Of a stretch of DNA of 17,883 bases, positions 5,911-14,540 are shown one piece after another. The translations under genes were made by a program, and so were the position numbers. Position 1 is the stretch's first letter, and each line of letters begins with the position of its first letter. A model generated the notes under the pieces. It searched no databases and had not been told where the DNA came from. It was given only the letters and a program-made list of their open reading frames with translations. Source of the stretch: CAYYAQ01 sp964469555 (GTDB lineage Bacteria; Planctomycetota; UBA1135; UBA2386); NCBI GenBank assembly GCA_964469555.1, contig CAYYAQ010000109.1, forward strand, positions 1-17,883, given 5' to 3'.

Positions 5911-8673
5911 GTGAGCCCGCTAAGAAAAAGCCTGGTTCTGGTCTGCTCGACGGCGGTTCCGCTCCTCGGAGCCTTGCCCGGGACCCTTGGAGCCCAGGTC
6001 AAGAATACGAACCAGCCGTACCTGCGAGGTCCGGCACAGGATCCCGGCGTGCCGGTCGAGATGTTCGAGAGCGCCAACCTGGATCGGTTCCTGAGACGGG
6101 CCCAGGATTTCCTCGGTCGAGAGGACTACGGCGAGGCCATCCGGTTGCTGCAGGAGATCATCGAAGGAAAGACCGGCGAGTTCATCGATATCGAGGAAGA
6201 GAAGAAGAAGGCGGCGGCAAAGAAGAAGGCCGCGGCGGACAAGAAGGCGGGGAAGAAGCCGGCCAAGAAAGCTGAAGCGAAGCCGGCGCACGAGCTGCCG
6301 ATCGATGACGACGACCCGGCCTACTCGGTGTTCAGCAGCGACGAACGCATCTACCGACCGGTCGCACGGCTCTGCCACGAGCTGCTGGCATCGATGCCGT
6401 CCGAAGGCATCGGCCTCTACCGGCTGAAGTTCGAGGCCCAGGCCGCCAAGGAATACGAGGCCGCCGTGGCCGTCGGGGATGTCTCCGCGCTGGAGGCCGT
6501 CTACAACCACTACTTCGCGACGTTGAGCGCCGCGCGCGCGATGCGCGACACCGCGAACCTCCTGATGGACGCAGGTAGGTTTCGCGCCGCGATCCAGACC
6601 CTGACCGCCTTGCTGGACATCTACCCCGAGATCAGCCGACGTCAGGCCGGGATCCGGGACCCGATGCTCATGGTCAAGGTGGCGATCTGCTTCCATCAGC
6701 TCGGCGAGCACGAACTGGCCAAAGAACAACTCGTCGTCGCCGCCCGCGCGTACCCGGAAGAATCGGTGCGGCTGATGGGCGAGCTCTACACGGTGAAGGC
6801 TCTGCCCGCCAGTGAGCTCTTCGGCGTCGGCAGCGTCGTGGTGATGCAGGACACCCGCGCGCCGTTTACTGTCGACCTCTCCAAGGTGTCGAGCCTGGTG
6901 CCGCTGTGGGAGTTCCGCTACACGACGCCGAACCCGTACCGGTCCAGGACCAAGGTCAAGACGGCCCGCGGAAGCTTCCGGGTCTTCAACCAGGGCGGTC
7001 GAGTCATCCACGGGAGCCGCTTCCCGCGGCTCAACAAGAATTCTCCCGGCACGTCCGTCCGATTCGTCGACAACACGCTCGTGTTTCTCGACAGCTACCG
7101 CCCGGTCGTCCACGAGTTGACGTCGGGCCGGCAGCGGATGGCGATGGGCCCCGATGAACTCGCGACGTTCCGCCCGCCCACGAACAGTTTGATCCCGCGG
7201 GCCAGGAACCCGGCGTACGACTACTTCGCGAATCGCGTCGCAGTCGACAAGAATAACTACTACAGCCTGATCGGCTACCACCGGACCGTCTCCGGAAACT
7301 CGACCTTCCGCGGTATCCAGGACAACCAGCTCGTCGCCCACGACCGCGAGACCGGGAAGCAGGTCTGGCTCGTCGACAGCAAGGCCAATCGCAAGCGACC
7401 GATCACGTTCCTGTCGACGCCGACCGTGTACCGCAACAACTTGCTGTTGCCGTTCCTCGACGCGGGCTCATACGGATTGATGTGCTTGTCCGCTGACGCG
7501 GGCGAAGAGATCTACCGGACCTACCTCCACTATCGGGGCACTTCTTTCGCCCGCGCTCCCTCGGCGCCGGTCGTCGTGGACTCGGGGATCGCCTACGTCC
7601 TGACCAACGCCGGCGTGCTCGCCTCGATCGACGCGAATACGGGCGCGCTGAACTGGTCGCGGAAGTACGAGCGAGTACATCCTCGACGCGGCCCCCGGAG
7701 GACGAAGAGGGTTTCCACGGGCAACAACATGTTTGGTCGCGGCTACATCACGCCGACGGCCTGGACATTCCGCGGGTTCGCTCCCACCAACCTCTACGTC
7801 GCGGATGACCTGCTGATCGTGGGCGCCGTCGACAGCTCGGTGCTGCTCTGCCTGAACGGAGCGAATGGAGAAGTTCGCTGGCTGCACAACGCCGCCGAGC
7901 CGAAGCACGAGGTGCTCGTCGAAAAGCTGAGCCACGTCGTCGGGCACAACAAGAAGTTCCTGTTCGTGATGTCGGGCGCCTCTCAGCAGTTGATTTGCGT
8001 CGGTATCAAGTCCGGAATCCGCCACTGGCTCGCGAACGTTCCCGGAATCGACCTCGGAGACGACTGGGCCGGTCGCGGGTTCGTCACTGAGGACTTCGTC
8101 GTTCTTCCGGGCAAGGTCGGCACCCGCCGCGTCCACGTCATCTCCGCGAAGTCGAGGAAGAAGTCCAGCTTCCACACCGTCGAGCTCCCCAGCTTCTCGA
8201 TTGGGAAGGAACCGCTCACCGGCCCGTTCAATCTTTTCGTGGAAGGCGCGTACCTCGCCCTCGCCTACGAGGGCGGCGTCGAACTCTACAGTTCGTCCGA
8301 CGCGCTCGCGACGCTGGCGATGCAGAGCGGTTCACGCGACGCGAGAGCGGCGTTCCTCGTGCACGCAGGCAAGCTCGAAGAAGCTACGGAGATCCTGTTC
8401 GAAGAACTGGATCGCAAGGACCTGAGCGAGTCGAAGAGGCGCAAGCTGTCGATCCGCGCGCTCAGCCTCGTAGAGGATATCTCGGTCAGGTTGGCCACGA
8501 ACAAGCGCCGGGAGGAAGCCCTTGATATCCTCGATCGGTGCGAGAAACGCATGCAGGGTCCGCGTCACATTCGGCGGGTCCACCTGTTCCGCCTGATAGT
8601 CTTCCGCGCGCTCGGAGATCTGACCGGGATCGAGCGCGAGCAGGAGTTCATCGAGAGCGGATCGATCAAGTAG
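5911..8673 (+). CDS. Secreted TPR + PQQ-type beta-propeller repeat protein
   Basis: A 920-residue protein if started at GTG 5911. That start gives a proper signal peptide (SPLRKS n-region, hydrophobic core, cleavage before Q29). In-frame ATGs at 5749 and 5803 would add a non-hydrophobic leader. No Shine-Dalgarno is visible. Residues about 50-300 are helical and TPR-like, interrupted at 95-124 by a Lys/Ala-rich low-complexity insert. Residues about 320-800 are a PQQ-type propeller with units such as LVAHDRETGKQVW, LASIDANTGALNW, LLCLNGANGEVRW and LICVGIKSGIRHW. Residues about 805-920 are again helical and TPR-like. The PQQ-dehydrogenase catalytic motifs are not seen, so a structural or binding role in the envelope is inferred. 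It is the first gene of the probable operon and is followed after 18 bases by the cyclase-fold gene. Confidence 0.85.
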   Translation: MSPLRKSLVLVCSTAVPLLGALPGTLGAQVKNTNQPYLRGPAQDPGVPVEMFESANLDRFLRRAQDFLGREDYGEAIRLLQEIIEGKTGEFIDIEEEKKKAAAKKKAAADKKAGKKPAKKAEAKPAHELPIDDDDPAYSVFSSDERIYRPVARLCHELLASMPSEGIGLYRLKFEAQAAKEYEAAVAVGDVSALEAVYNHYFATLSAARAMRDTANLLMDAGRFRAAIQTLTALLDIYPEISRRQAGIRDPMLMVKVAICFHQLGEHELAKEQLVVAARAYPEESVRLMGELYTVKALPASELFGVGSVVVMQDTRAPFTVDLSKVSSLVPLWEFRYTTPNPYRSRTKVKTARGSFRVFNQGGRVIHGSRFPRLNKNSPGTSVRFVDNTLVFLDSYRPVVHELTSGRQRMAMGPDELATFRPPTNSLIPRARNPAYDYFANRVAVDKNNYYSLIGYHRTVSGNSTFRGIQDNQLVAHDRETGKQVWLVDSKANRKRPITFLSTPTVYRNNLLLPFLDAGSYGLMCLSADAGEEIYRTYLHYRGTSFARAPSAPVVVDSGIAYVLTNAGVLASIDANTGALNWSRKYERVHPRRGPRRTKRVSTGNNMFGRGYITPTAWTFRGFAPTNLYVADDLLIVGAVDSSVLLCLNGANGEVRWLHNAAEPKHEVLVEKLSHVVGHNKKFLFVMSGASQQLICVGIKSGIRHWLANVPGIDLGDDWAGRGFVTEDFVVLPGKVGTRRVHVISAKSRKKSSFHTVELPSFSIGKEPLTGPFNLFVEGAYLALAYEGGVELYSSSDALATLAMQSGSRDARAAFLVHAGKLEEATEILFEELDRKDLSESKRRKLSIRALSLVEDISVRLATNKRREEALDILDRCEKRMQGPRHIRRVHLFRLIVFRALGDLTGIEREQEFIESGSIK
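6193..6282 (+). repeat. Lys/Ala-rich low-complexity coding segment
   Basis: About 30 codons (residues 95-124 of the TPR/propeller protein) are almost only Lys, Ala, Glu and Asp, rich in AAG and GCG/GCC. They form a highly basic, probably helical or disordered insert between two helical TPR-like parts. It may be a spacer or may contact an acidic surface or nucleic acid; nothing in the sequence decides this. Confidence 0.8.
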
Positions 8674-8691
8674 TCACCAATCAGCAGTCCA

Positions 8692-9735
8692 ATGTTCAGT
8701 GCCACGCTTACGAAGCTTGTTCTTCCCATTCTCGTGACCTGCCTGGCGGCGGGTTCACTATTCGGGCAGGGGATCCGTAAGTATCCCAAGGGTGTAGACG
8801 CCAAGATCGAAGCGACGATTCGTCGCGGCCTCGACTATCTGGTGCGCACCCAGGACCGTTCCGGCGCATGGCGTGCCACGGGCTACGGTTCCTATCCGAC
8901 GGCGATGACCGCGCTCGCCGGCATGGCGCTCATCGGTTCCGGATCGACGCCGACCAAGGGCAAGCACTGGAAGTCGGTGCGGAAGGCTTCGCAGTTCCTC
9001 ATGAAGCAGGCCCAGCCAGACGGCGTGATCACCGTCGCGGCCGAAGAAGGCCGCAGCATGTACGGCCACGGGTTCTCCACGATGTTCCTGGCCCAGGTCT
9101 ACGGCATGGAAGAGGACCCGCGCCTGCAGAAGAAGCTGCACAAGATCCTGACCAAGGCGGTCAACGTCATCGTCCGCGCCCAGTCGTCCGCCGGTGGTTG
9201 GTACTACACGCCGGACTCACGCAGCGATGAGGGCAGCGTGACCGTCACCCAGCTTCAGGCGCTCCGAGCTTGCCGCAACGCCGGCATCGTTGTCTCGAAG
9301 AAGTGCATCACCCGCGCCGTGGGCTACATCCGCAAATCCGCGAACTCGGATGGCAGCATTCGCTACAGCTTGCGAGGTGGCGGTGCCGGGCGTCCCGCCA
9401 TCACGGCGGCGGCCGTAGCCGTGCTCTACAACGCTGGCAAGTACGACGACCCGATCGCCGCAAAGGCTCTCAAGTATGCGATCCGCACGCTCCCGGTGAA
9501 CGGCAGCGGCCAGGGTCACCACTACTACGCGCAGCTCTATCTAGCGCAGGCAATCTATCAGACCGGCGACAAGCGCTGGTTGAAGTACTACGGGAAGATG
9601 AGCAAGTGGCTGGCCCGCTCCCAACGCAAGGACGGCAGCTGGCAAGGAGACGGCGTTGGGCAGACGTACGGGACGGCCATCGCCCTTACCATCTTGCAAC
9701 TGCCGTACGCACTCGTGCCCATCTACCAGAAGTAG
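8692..9735 (+). CDS. Secreted terpenoid-cyclase-fold (prenyltransferase/squalene-oxidase repeat) protein
   Basis: A 347-residue protein with a signal peptide (1-25, cleavage before Q26). The rest is a series of helical repeats of the prenyltransferase/squalene-oxidase type: AIRRGLDYLV-like helices followed by short turns such as QDRSGAW (55-60), QPDGVI, QSSAGGW (164-170), NSDGSIRY and QRKDGSW (311-317). This predicts an alpha/alpha barrel. The DxDD and DCTAE motifs of true squalene or hopene cyclases are not present, so it is probably not a triterpene cyclase. Such repeats are common in secreted planctomycete proteins without known activity. It lies 18 bases after the TPR/propeller gene and 98 bases before the BatA-like gene; no Shine-Dalgarno is evident. 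Confidence 0.85.
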   Translation: MFSATLTKLVLPILVTCLAAGSLFGQGIRKYPKGVDAKIEATIRRGLDYLVRTQDRSGAWRATGYGSYPTAMTALAGMALIGSGSTPTKGKHWKSVRKASQFLMKQAQPDGVITVAAEEGRSMYGHGFSTMFLAQVYGMEEDPRLQKKLHKILTKAVNVIVRAQSSAGGWYYTPDSRSDEGSVTVTQLQALRACRNAGIVVSKKCITRAVGYIRKSANSDGSIRYSLRGGGAGRPAITAAAVAVLYNAGKYDDPIAAKALKYAIRTLPVNGSGQGHHYYAQLYLAQAIYQTGDKRWLKYYGKMSKWLARSQRKDGSWQGDGVGQTYGTAIALTILQLPYALVPIYQK

Positions 9736-9738
9736 GCG

Positions 9739-9756
9739 GGCCGTTGTTCGACGGCC
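9739..9756 (+). other. Short stem-loop after the cyclase-fold gene
   Basis: GGCCGT (9739-9744) and ACGGCC (9751-9756) form a perfect 6-bp stem with a 6-base loop, starting 4 bases after the stop codon. There is no T-run behind it, so a classical intrinsic terminator is unlikely. It could stabilise the upstream message or attenuate the operon. The rest of 9736-9833 shows two 7-base C-runs and nothing else recognisable. Confidence 0.35.
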
Positions 9757-9833
9757 TGCTACACCACGATATCCCCCCCATCCACACGGGCAGCTGACGT
9801 CGGTCGGCCCCCCCAAACCTGACCCTCGGGCTC

Positions 9834-12044
9834 ATGCTCTCTCTGGGATTCTTCAACGCGTACATGCTCTGGGCGCTGCCGTTGGCTGCGGTGCCCATCA
9901 TCATCCATCTGCTCAATCGGCGTCGGTTCAACAAGATCCCGTGGGCGGCCATGGAGTACCTGCTGCGCGCGATGAAGCGCAACCGTCGCCGCATGCAGAT
10001 GGAGCACTGGCTCGTCCTGCTGCTCCGCACCCTCGCTGTCATCTTCCTCGTGTCCTTGGTGACGCGACCGCAGTTGACCGGTGGTGGTGGGATCCTGACG
10101 GGGAGCACCCACCACCTCGTCTGCCTTGACAACTCGGCGTCGATGCGACAACGCACCGGCGCCACGAACGTCTACAAGGCGGGCGTCGAACGCATCCACA
10201 AGCTCGTCGGCAATCTCGTCGAGACAAACAGCGGCGACTTGTTCACGCTCATTCTCTCCTCCCAGCGCGACAAGCAGCCGATGATCTTCGCGAGTCGGGT
10301 TGGCCCTGATCTGAAGAAGAAGGTTCGCGATGCGCTCGTGGAGCCGTGCGGCGATTCCTCTCTCGACGCAGGTGATTTCCTCGCCGCGGCGAAGAAGTGG
10401 GGCGTCGAGAAGAAGAAGGACGCCGGTGATGTCCACTACTACCTGATCACGGATTCGCGCGAGCACGACTTCCTGACCGACGGCAAGCCGGGGACGAATG
10501 TCCTCAAGCACCTCGAGGAGATGGACCCGGCCCACCAGCAGATGACGCTGATGCTGGTCGGACCCAAGGAGACCGACAACCTCGGCATCACCGCGGTTCG
10601 ACGGCGTGACCGCCTGGCGATGGCCAAGGCCTCCGTCACGCTCGAGATCGAGGTCACGAACTTCGGCGACGACAACTCGGAGGCGACCGAAGTAGCTGTC
10701 TCGATCGACGAGAAGAGCCAGGTCGTGCGACCGGTTCCCTCGATCCCTGCTGGTGGTCGCTTCGTGGTCGATATCGACCACACCTTCCACGAGCCCGGTT
10801 TCCACGCGGTCGTCGCCACCATGAAGAAGGATCGCTACCCGGTCGACGACACCGGCGTGCTCGCGCTCGAGGTCATGGCGACTTCGCCGGTGCTCGTTGT
10901 CGATGGAGATCCGGGCACCAACGTCGAGGACGGCGAGACCTTCTACCTCAGCGCCGCGCTCGACACGGGCGGGGACGTCGTCTCTGGCATCACCGTCGAA
11001 GCGATCCGGACGACCAGCTTGGCCGATTACAAGCTCGACCACATCAACATGATCTTCCTGGCGAACGTCTCGGCGCCGCGACCGGAGGTCGTCAAGAAAC
11101 TCGAGGAATTCGTCGCCGCCGGCGGCGGGTTGATGATGTTCCTGGGCAACATGACCGTCGAACGGGCGATGAACGATGTCATGTACAAGGACGGCAAGGG
11201 ATTGCTCCCGTTGCCGCTCACCACGCTGAAGGGCAACGTCGACAAGCCCGACCCGGCGTTCGTCTCGGACACGACCCACTTCGCCATCAAAAGCAACGCC
11301 GAGTTGTTGGACCTGGTCTTCTCCAAGATGGTGCTGATCCAGCGCTACTACGAGATGGCGGAAGGCCCGGACGACGCGGTGTCGATTCCGATCCGGGTCA
11401 AGGGCGCGACCGGCAGCCCGCTCCTCGTGTCGAAGACGTTCAAGCAGGGCGGCTACAGCCTCGTATTCGGCAGCAGCGCGGATCTCAAGTGGAACGACAT
11501 GTGCCAGTCGCCGGCGTTTCTCGTGCTCCTGATGGAGATCCACAAGCACGCCACGCGAGTGCACTCACTCGCGCCCTACAACTTGAGCACCGATGGCAAC
11601 CTGAGCATCGATCTCGACCCCGCGGAGTACCGTCGCGACGTCCTGGTCCGGGGAATCGGCGCGCAGGGATTCGAAGGCACGTACACCTCCGAGGACAAGA
11701 AGGAGTTGGACACCGGCAAGGTCGAGTCGGCGCTGACGGTGCCGATGAGCGAGCTGACGGGGCTCGGCGTGTTCAAAGTCACGCTGACGCCGCACCGCGG
11801 TGACGCCGAAGTTCGCTTGCTCACCCGCAGCGCACCGCCGGCAGAGGGTCGGATGCAGCGTCTGAACAAGGAAGGGTGGGATCGGAACTTCGCGTTCCCC
11901 GACCGCCTCGAGGTCAAAGACGGCACAACCGGTGGCCAAGGTTCCGAGGCCGGCGAAGGAGAGATCTGGCGTCTCCTCGCCCTCATCCTGTTGACCGTCC
12001 TACTACTTGAAACACTGTTGGCCTGGAGATTCGGGCGGAGATAG
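9834..12044 (+). CDS. BatA-like vWA-domain membrane protein
   Basis: A 736-residue membrane protein with the BatA N-terminal double-anchor (hydrophobic 11-27 and 58-76 around the basic LLNRRRF segment). It then has a vWA domain from about 93 to 245 with an intact metal-binding motif D99-N-S101-A-S103 and a TDS at 206-208. About 265-348 is a CARDB/Ig-like beta region (VTLEIEVTNFGDD...). About 350-560 is a Rossmann-like, glutamine-amidotransferase-like region (VLVVDGDPG, FVAAGGGLMMFLG) without an obvious catalytic Cys. A C-terminal helix (712-731) anchors it again. BatA-type proteins act in envelope stress or complex assembly, usually with a MoxR ATPase, which is absent here. The stop is 12 bases before the next start. 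The start matches the family N-terminus. Confidence 0.88.
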   Translation: MLSLGFFNAYMLWALPLAAVPIIIHLLNRRRFNKIPWAAMEYLLRAMKRNRRRMQMEHWLVLLLRTLAVIFLVSLVTRPQLTGGGGILTGSTHHLVCLDNSASMRQRTGATNVYKAGVERIHKLVGNLVETNSGDLFTLILSSQRDKQPMIFASRVGPDLKKKVRDALVEPCGDSSLDAGDFLAAAKKWGVEKKKDAGDVHYYLITDSREHDFLTDGKPGTNVLKHLEEMDPAHQQMTLMLVGPKETDNLGITAVRRRDRLAMAKASVTLEIEVTNFGDDNSEATEVAVSIDEKSQVVRPVPSIPAGGRFVVDIDHTFHEPGFHAVVATMKKDRYPVDDTGVLALEVMATSPVLVVDGDPGTNVEDGETFYLSAALDTGGDVVSGITVEAIRTTSLADYKLDHINMIFLANVSAPRPEVVKKLEEFVAAGGGLMMFLGNMTVERAMNDVMYKDGKGLLPLPLTTLKGNVDKPDPAFVSDTTHFAIKSNAELLDLVFSKMVLIQRYYEMAEGPDDAVSIPIRVKGATGSPLLVSKTFKQGGYSLVFGSSADLKWNDMCQSPAFLVLLMEIHKHATRVHSLAPYNLSTDGNLSIDLDPAEYRRDVLVRGIGAQGFEGTYTSEDKKELDTGKVESALTVPMSELTGLGVFKVTLTPHRGDAEVRLLTRSAPPAEGRMQRLNKEGWDRNFAFPDRLEVKDGTTGGQGSEAGEGEIWRLLALILLTVLLLETLLAWRFGRR

Positions 12045-12048
12045 GAAG
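12043..12048 (+). promoter_or_regulatory. Shine-Dalgarno of second vWA gene
   Basis: AGGAAG lies 8 bases before the ATG at 12057 and overlaps the stop codon of the upstream BatA-like gene. It supports both the start choice and coupled translation of the two genes. Confidence 0.65.
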
Positions 12049-12056
12049 AACTAGCG

Positions 12057-14540
12057 ATGCAAGAATTTCTAGGTTGGTTGGCAAGACTTCGCGGCATCCC
12101 GATCGAAGAAGGCGCAGAACTCCAGTTTGAATTCTCCGGTTTCCCATCCGGTGGTGCAGGGCTCCTCACGATTCTGGGCATGCTCGCCGCCCTCGCGATA
12201 GTCATCATGGTCTACCGGCGTGATGGCAGGAACCTGACTCGCGGTCAGCGCATCATGCTCGGGACGCTTCGCGGGCTCGCGATCCTCACGGCATTCCTGG
12301 TCGTGCTGGAACCGAATCTCGTGTCCGTCAAGAAGGACGTGCGCGACGGCCACTCCATCATCCTGCTCGACGTCTCCCAGTCGATGGGTCATCGCGACGC
12401 GTTCCGGCGTCCGGAGGTGCAAGGATTGGCAGGGTCGTGGGGTCAGCTCGGCCAGTCCGACCTGCCAAACACGACTCGCATGGAGTTGGCGAAAGCCCTC
12501 CTCTCCCACGACGACTACGCCGTGATCAAGAAGCTGAGCGAGAACAACAAGGTCTTGCTCTACACGTTCGGTGCCGGCCTCGAAACCATGCCGCAGGTCG
12601 CGACCGAGTTGCCGAAGGACGACAAGGGAAACCCGATTCCGCTCGAGGAAGGCAAGCGCATCGCCCCGCAGCCCAAATTCGACGACATCATTGCGAACGG
12701 CAAGTACTCGAACCTCGGTGGCGCGATCCGATCCGCTCTGCAGAAAAGTCGCCACTCCTCGATCGCGTCGGTCATCGTCCTCACCGACGGTCGCCGCAAC
12801 ATCGGCGCGAAAGGCGCGGAGATCTCCCGCTATCTCACTCAGCGCAAGGTCGACCACACTCTGATCGTCGGAATCGGTGACCCTTCCGAAACGCAGACCG
12901 TCGCGGTCGCACGCATCGAAGCGCCAGAGCGCGCGTTCCAGAAGGACCCATTCAAGATCAGGGCGACTGTCACGTCCCAGGGCTACGACTCCCTCAACCT
13001 CGCCGCGCGGCTCATCGATATCCGCGAGGGCGAGACTTCGGGAACCGTCGTCGAGAGCACGACCGTCACGATCGCTCCCGGCAAGCAGGAAGTCGAACTC
13101 GAGTTCGTCAATATCAAGGTCGCCCAACCAGGCGTGCACACGTATCGCGTGGAGATCGATCCACCGGTCGGCGAACCCACCGACAAGGAACGTCACGGCA
13201 AGGAATCGCGCGTAGAGATCCTCGACCAGAAGACGAGGGTCCTCCTGATCGCTGGTGGACCGATGCACGAGTATCAGATCCTGCGTCAGTTGTTGACCAG
13301 GGACAACACCGTCGAGCTGTCGTGCTGGTTGCTCAGTGCGGATCGGAACTTCCTCCACGACGGCAATGTCAACCTCAAGGAGTTGCCCACCAGCCGCGAA
13401 GAACTCGAACCGTTCGACGTGTTCATCTTCATGGATCCGGATCCCGCAGCGATGGACCTCGAGTTCTGCCAGGGGGTCGCGAAGCAGGTCGAAGACAACG
13501 GCGCGGGCATGTGGTGGGTCATCGGCGAGAAGTACTCGATGGATGCATTCGACACGGGTCAGACCACTGAGCCTCTCGTGGATCTCTTGCCCGTCGTCAT
13601 CGACTTGGACACGGCCAAGATCTTGATCCCGATGGGTCGCGGCTTCAGCAGGACGTATCCGTACGAGTTGACGCCACAGGGCCGCAACCACCAGATCGCG
13701 CGACTCGTCGATTCGGGCAAGGACGAGAACGACTTCTACTGGAGTCAGCTCCCGGGGTGGCACTTCACGATGCCGGTCAAGCGGGCGAAACCCGCGGCCA
13801 GCGTGTTGATCGCGACCACGACCAATACGCGTATGCGAGGCATCGAGGGTCCCATGCCGATCTTCGCGACGCAGTTCGTCGGCGCGGGCCGCGTGTTGTT
13901 CTCCGGCACGGACGAGACGTACCGTTGGCGCAGCCTCTTCGAGGATCAATACAACCGGTTCTGGGTGAAGGGTATCCGCTACCTGTTCGAAGGCCGACTG
14001 ACGGCGGGCAGCAGCCGGCTGCGCATCGACATCAGTGGCGAGAAACTCGAGTTGGGCGAGCCGGTGAAGATCTCGGTGACGGCGAAGGACGAGACGTATC
14101 GCGTGCTCGTGACAGAGTCGTTCACCCTGAGGATCGCACGGGGCAACGAACCGCCGACGACGCTCGAGTTGTCACCGGCCCCGAACCTTCCGGGTCAGTA
14201 CGAAGTCACGTTCCGCCCGACCAAGACGGGTTTCTACCGGATTACGCCGAACGACGACAAGAACAAGACCGAAGCTACGTTCCAGGTCGTGGCCGCCGCG
14301 GTCGAGCGCGAAGGGCCGGTCGACAACGAAGAGCTCGGTGCGATCGCCGGCGCCAAGGGCGGACAGCTGCTGAGTGAACCCGCCAAGCTGCTGACAGCAA
14401 TCGACGCGGTCAAATCGCGGACGACCATCGAGAAATTCAAAACGCCGCACGCGATGTGGGACAGCTGGATCACCATCGCCTTGATCCTCACGCTGCTCGC
14501 CCTCGAGTGGTGGCTGCGCAAAATGTGGAACCTGTTATGA
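12057..14540 (+). CDS. vWA-domain membrane protein with glutamine-amidotransferase-like domain
   Basis: An 827-residue membrane protein. Transmembrane helices lie at about 35-53 and 66-84. A vWA domain (about 98-290) follows, with metal-binding motif D105-V-S107-Q-S109, the SNLGG loop at 218-222 and TDG at 243-245. About 295-390 is Ig-like. About 394-640 is a glutamine-amidotransferase-like Rossmann domain (VLLIAGGPMHEYQIL; later GRVLFSGTDETYRWR at 611-625, typical of planctomycete relatives). A further beta domain at about 650-750 and a C-terminal helix (803-821) follow. It has the same general plan as the BatA-like protein before it, so the two may be paralogues that form a hetero-complex. 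The stop codon overlaps the next gene's start (ATGA). The function is inferred to be envelope complex assembly or sensing; no enzyme activity is shown. Confidence 0.88.
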   Translation: MQEFLGWLARLRGIPIEEGAELQFEFSGFPSGGAGLLTILGMLAALAIVIMVYRRDGRNLTRGQRIMLGTLRGLAILTAFLVVLEPNLVSVKKDVRDGHSIILLDVSQSMGHRDAFRRPEVQGLAGSWGQLGQSDLPNTTRMELAKALLSHDDYAVIKKLSENNKVLLYTFGAGLETMPQVATELPKDDKGNPIPLEEGKRIAPQPKFDDIIANGKYSNLGGAIRSALQKSRHSSIASVIVLTDGRRNIGAKGAEISRYLTQRKVDHTLIVGIGDPSETQTVAVARIEAPERAFQKDPFKIRATVTSQGYDSLNLAARLIDIREGETSGTVVESTTVTIAPGKQEVELEFVNIKVAQPGVHTYRVEIDPPVGEPTDKERHGKESRVEILDQKTRVLLIAGGPMHEYQILRQLLTRDNTVELSCWLLSADRNFLHDGNVNLKELPTSREELEPFDVFIFMDPDPAAMDLEFCQGVAKQVEDNGAGMWWVIGEKYSMDAFDTGQTTEPLVDLLPVVIDLDTAKILIPMGRGFSRTYPYELTPQGRNHQIARLVDSGKDENDFYWSQLPGWHFTMPVKRAKPAASVLIATTTNTRMRGIEGPMPIFATQFVGAGRVLFSGTDETYRWRSLFEDQYNRFWVKGIRYLFEGRLTAGSSRLRIDISGEKLELGEPVKISVTAKDETYRVLVTESFTLRIARGNEPPTTLELSPAPNLPGQYEVTFRPTKTGFYRITPNDDKNKTEATFQVVAAAVEREGPVDNEELGAIAGAKGGQLLSEPAKLLTAIDAVKSRTTIEKFKTPHAMWDSWITIALILTLLALEWWLRKMWNLL
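14537..14540 (+). other. ATGA start/stop overlap
   Basis: The start ATG of the coiled-coil membrane protein and the stop TGA of the second vWA protein share bases. This arrangement usually gives translational coupling and a fixed ratio of the two products. Confidence 0.85.

Noticed and set aside
9759..13949. Very long minus-strand open frames (over 600 codons) opposite the vWA genes
   Set aside because: They lie antisense to recognised genes, are Arg/Asp/Val-rich with no motif, and are the usual by-product of high-GC coding DNA.
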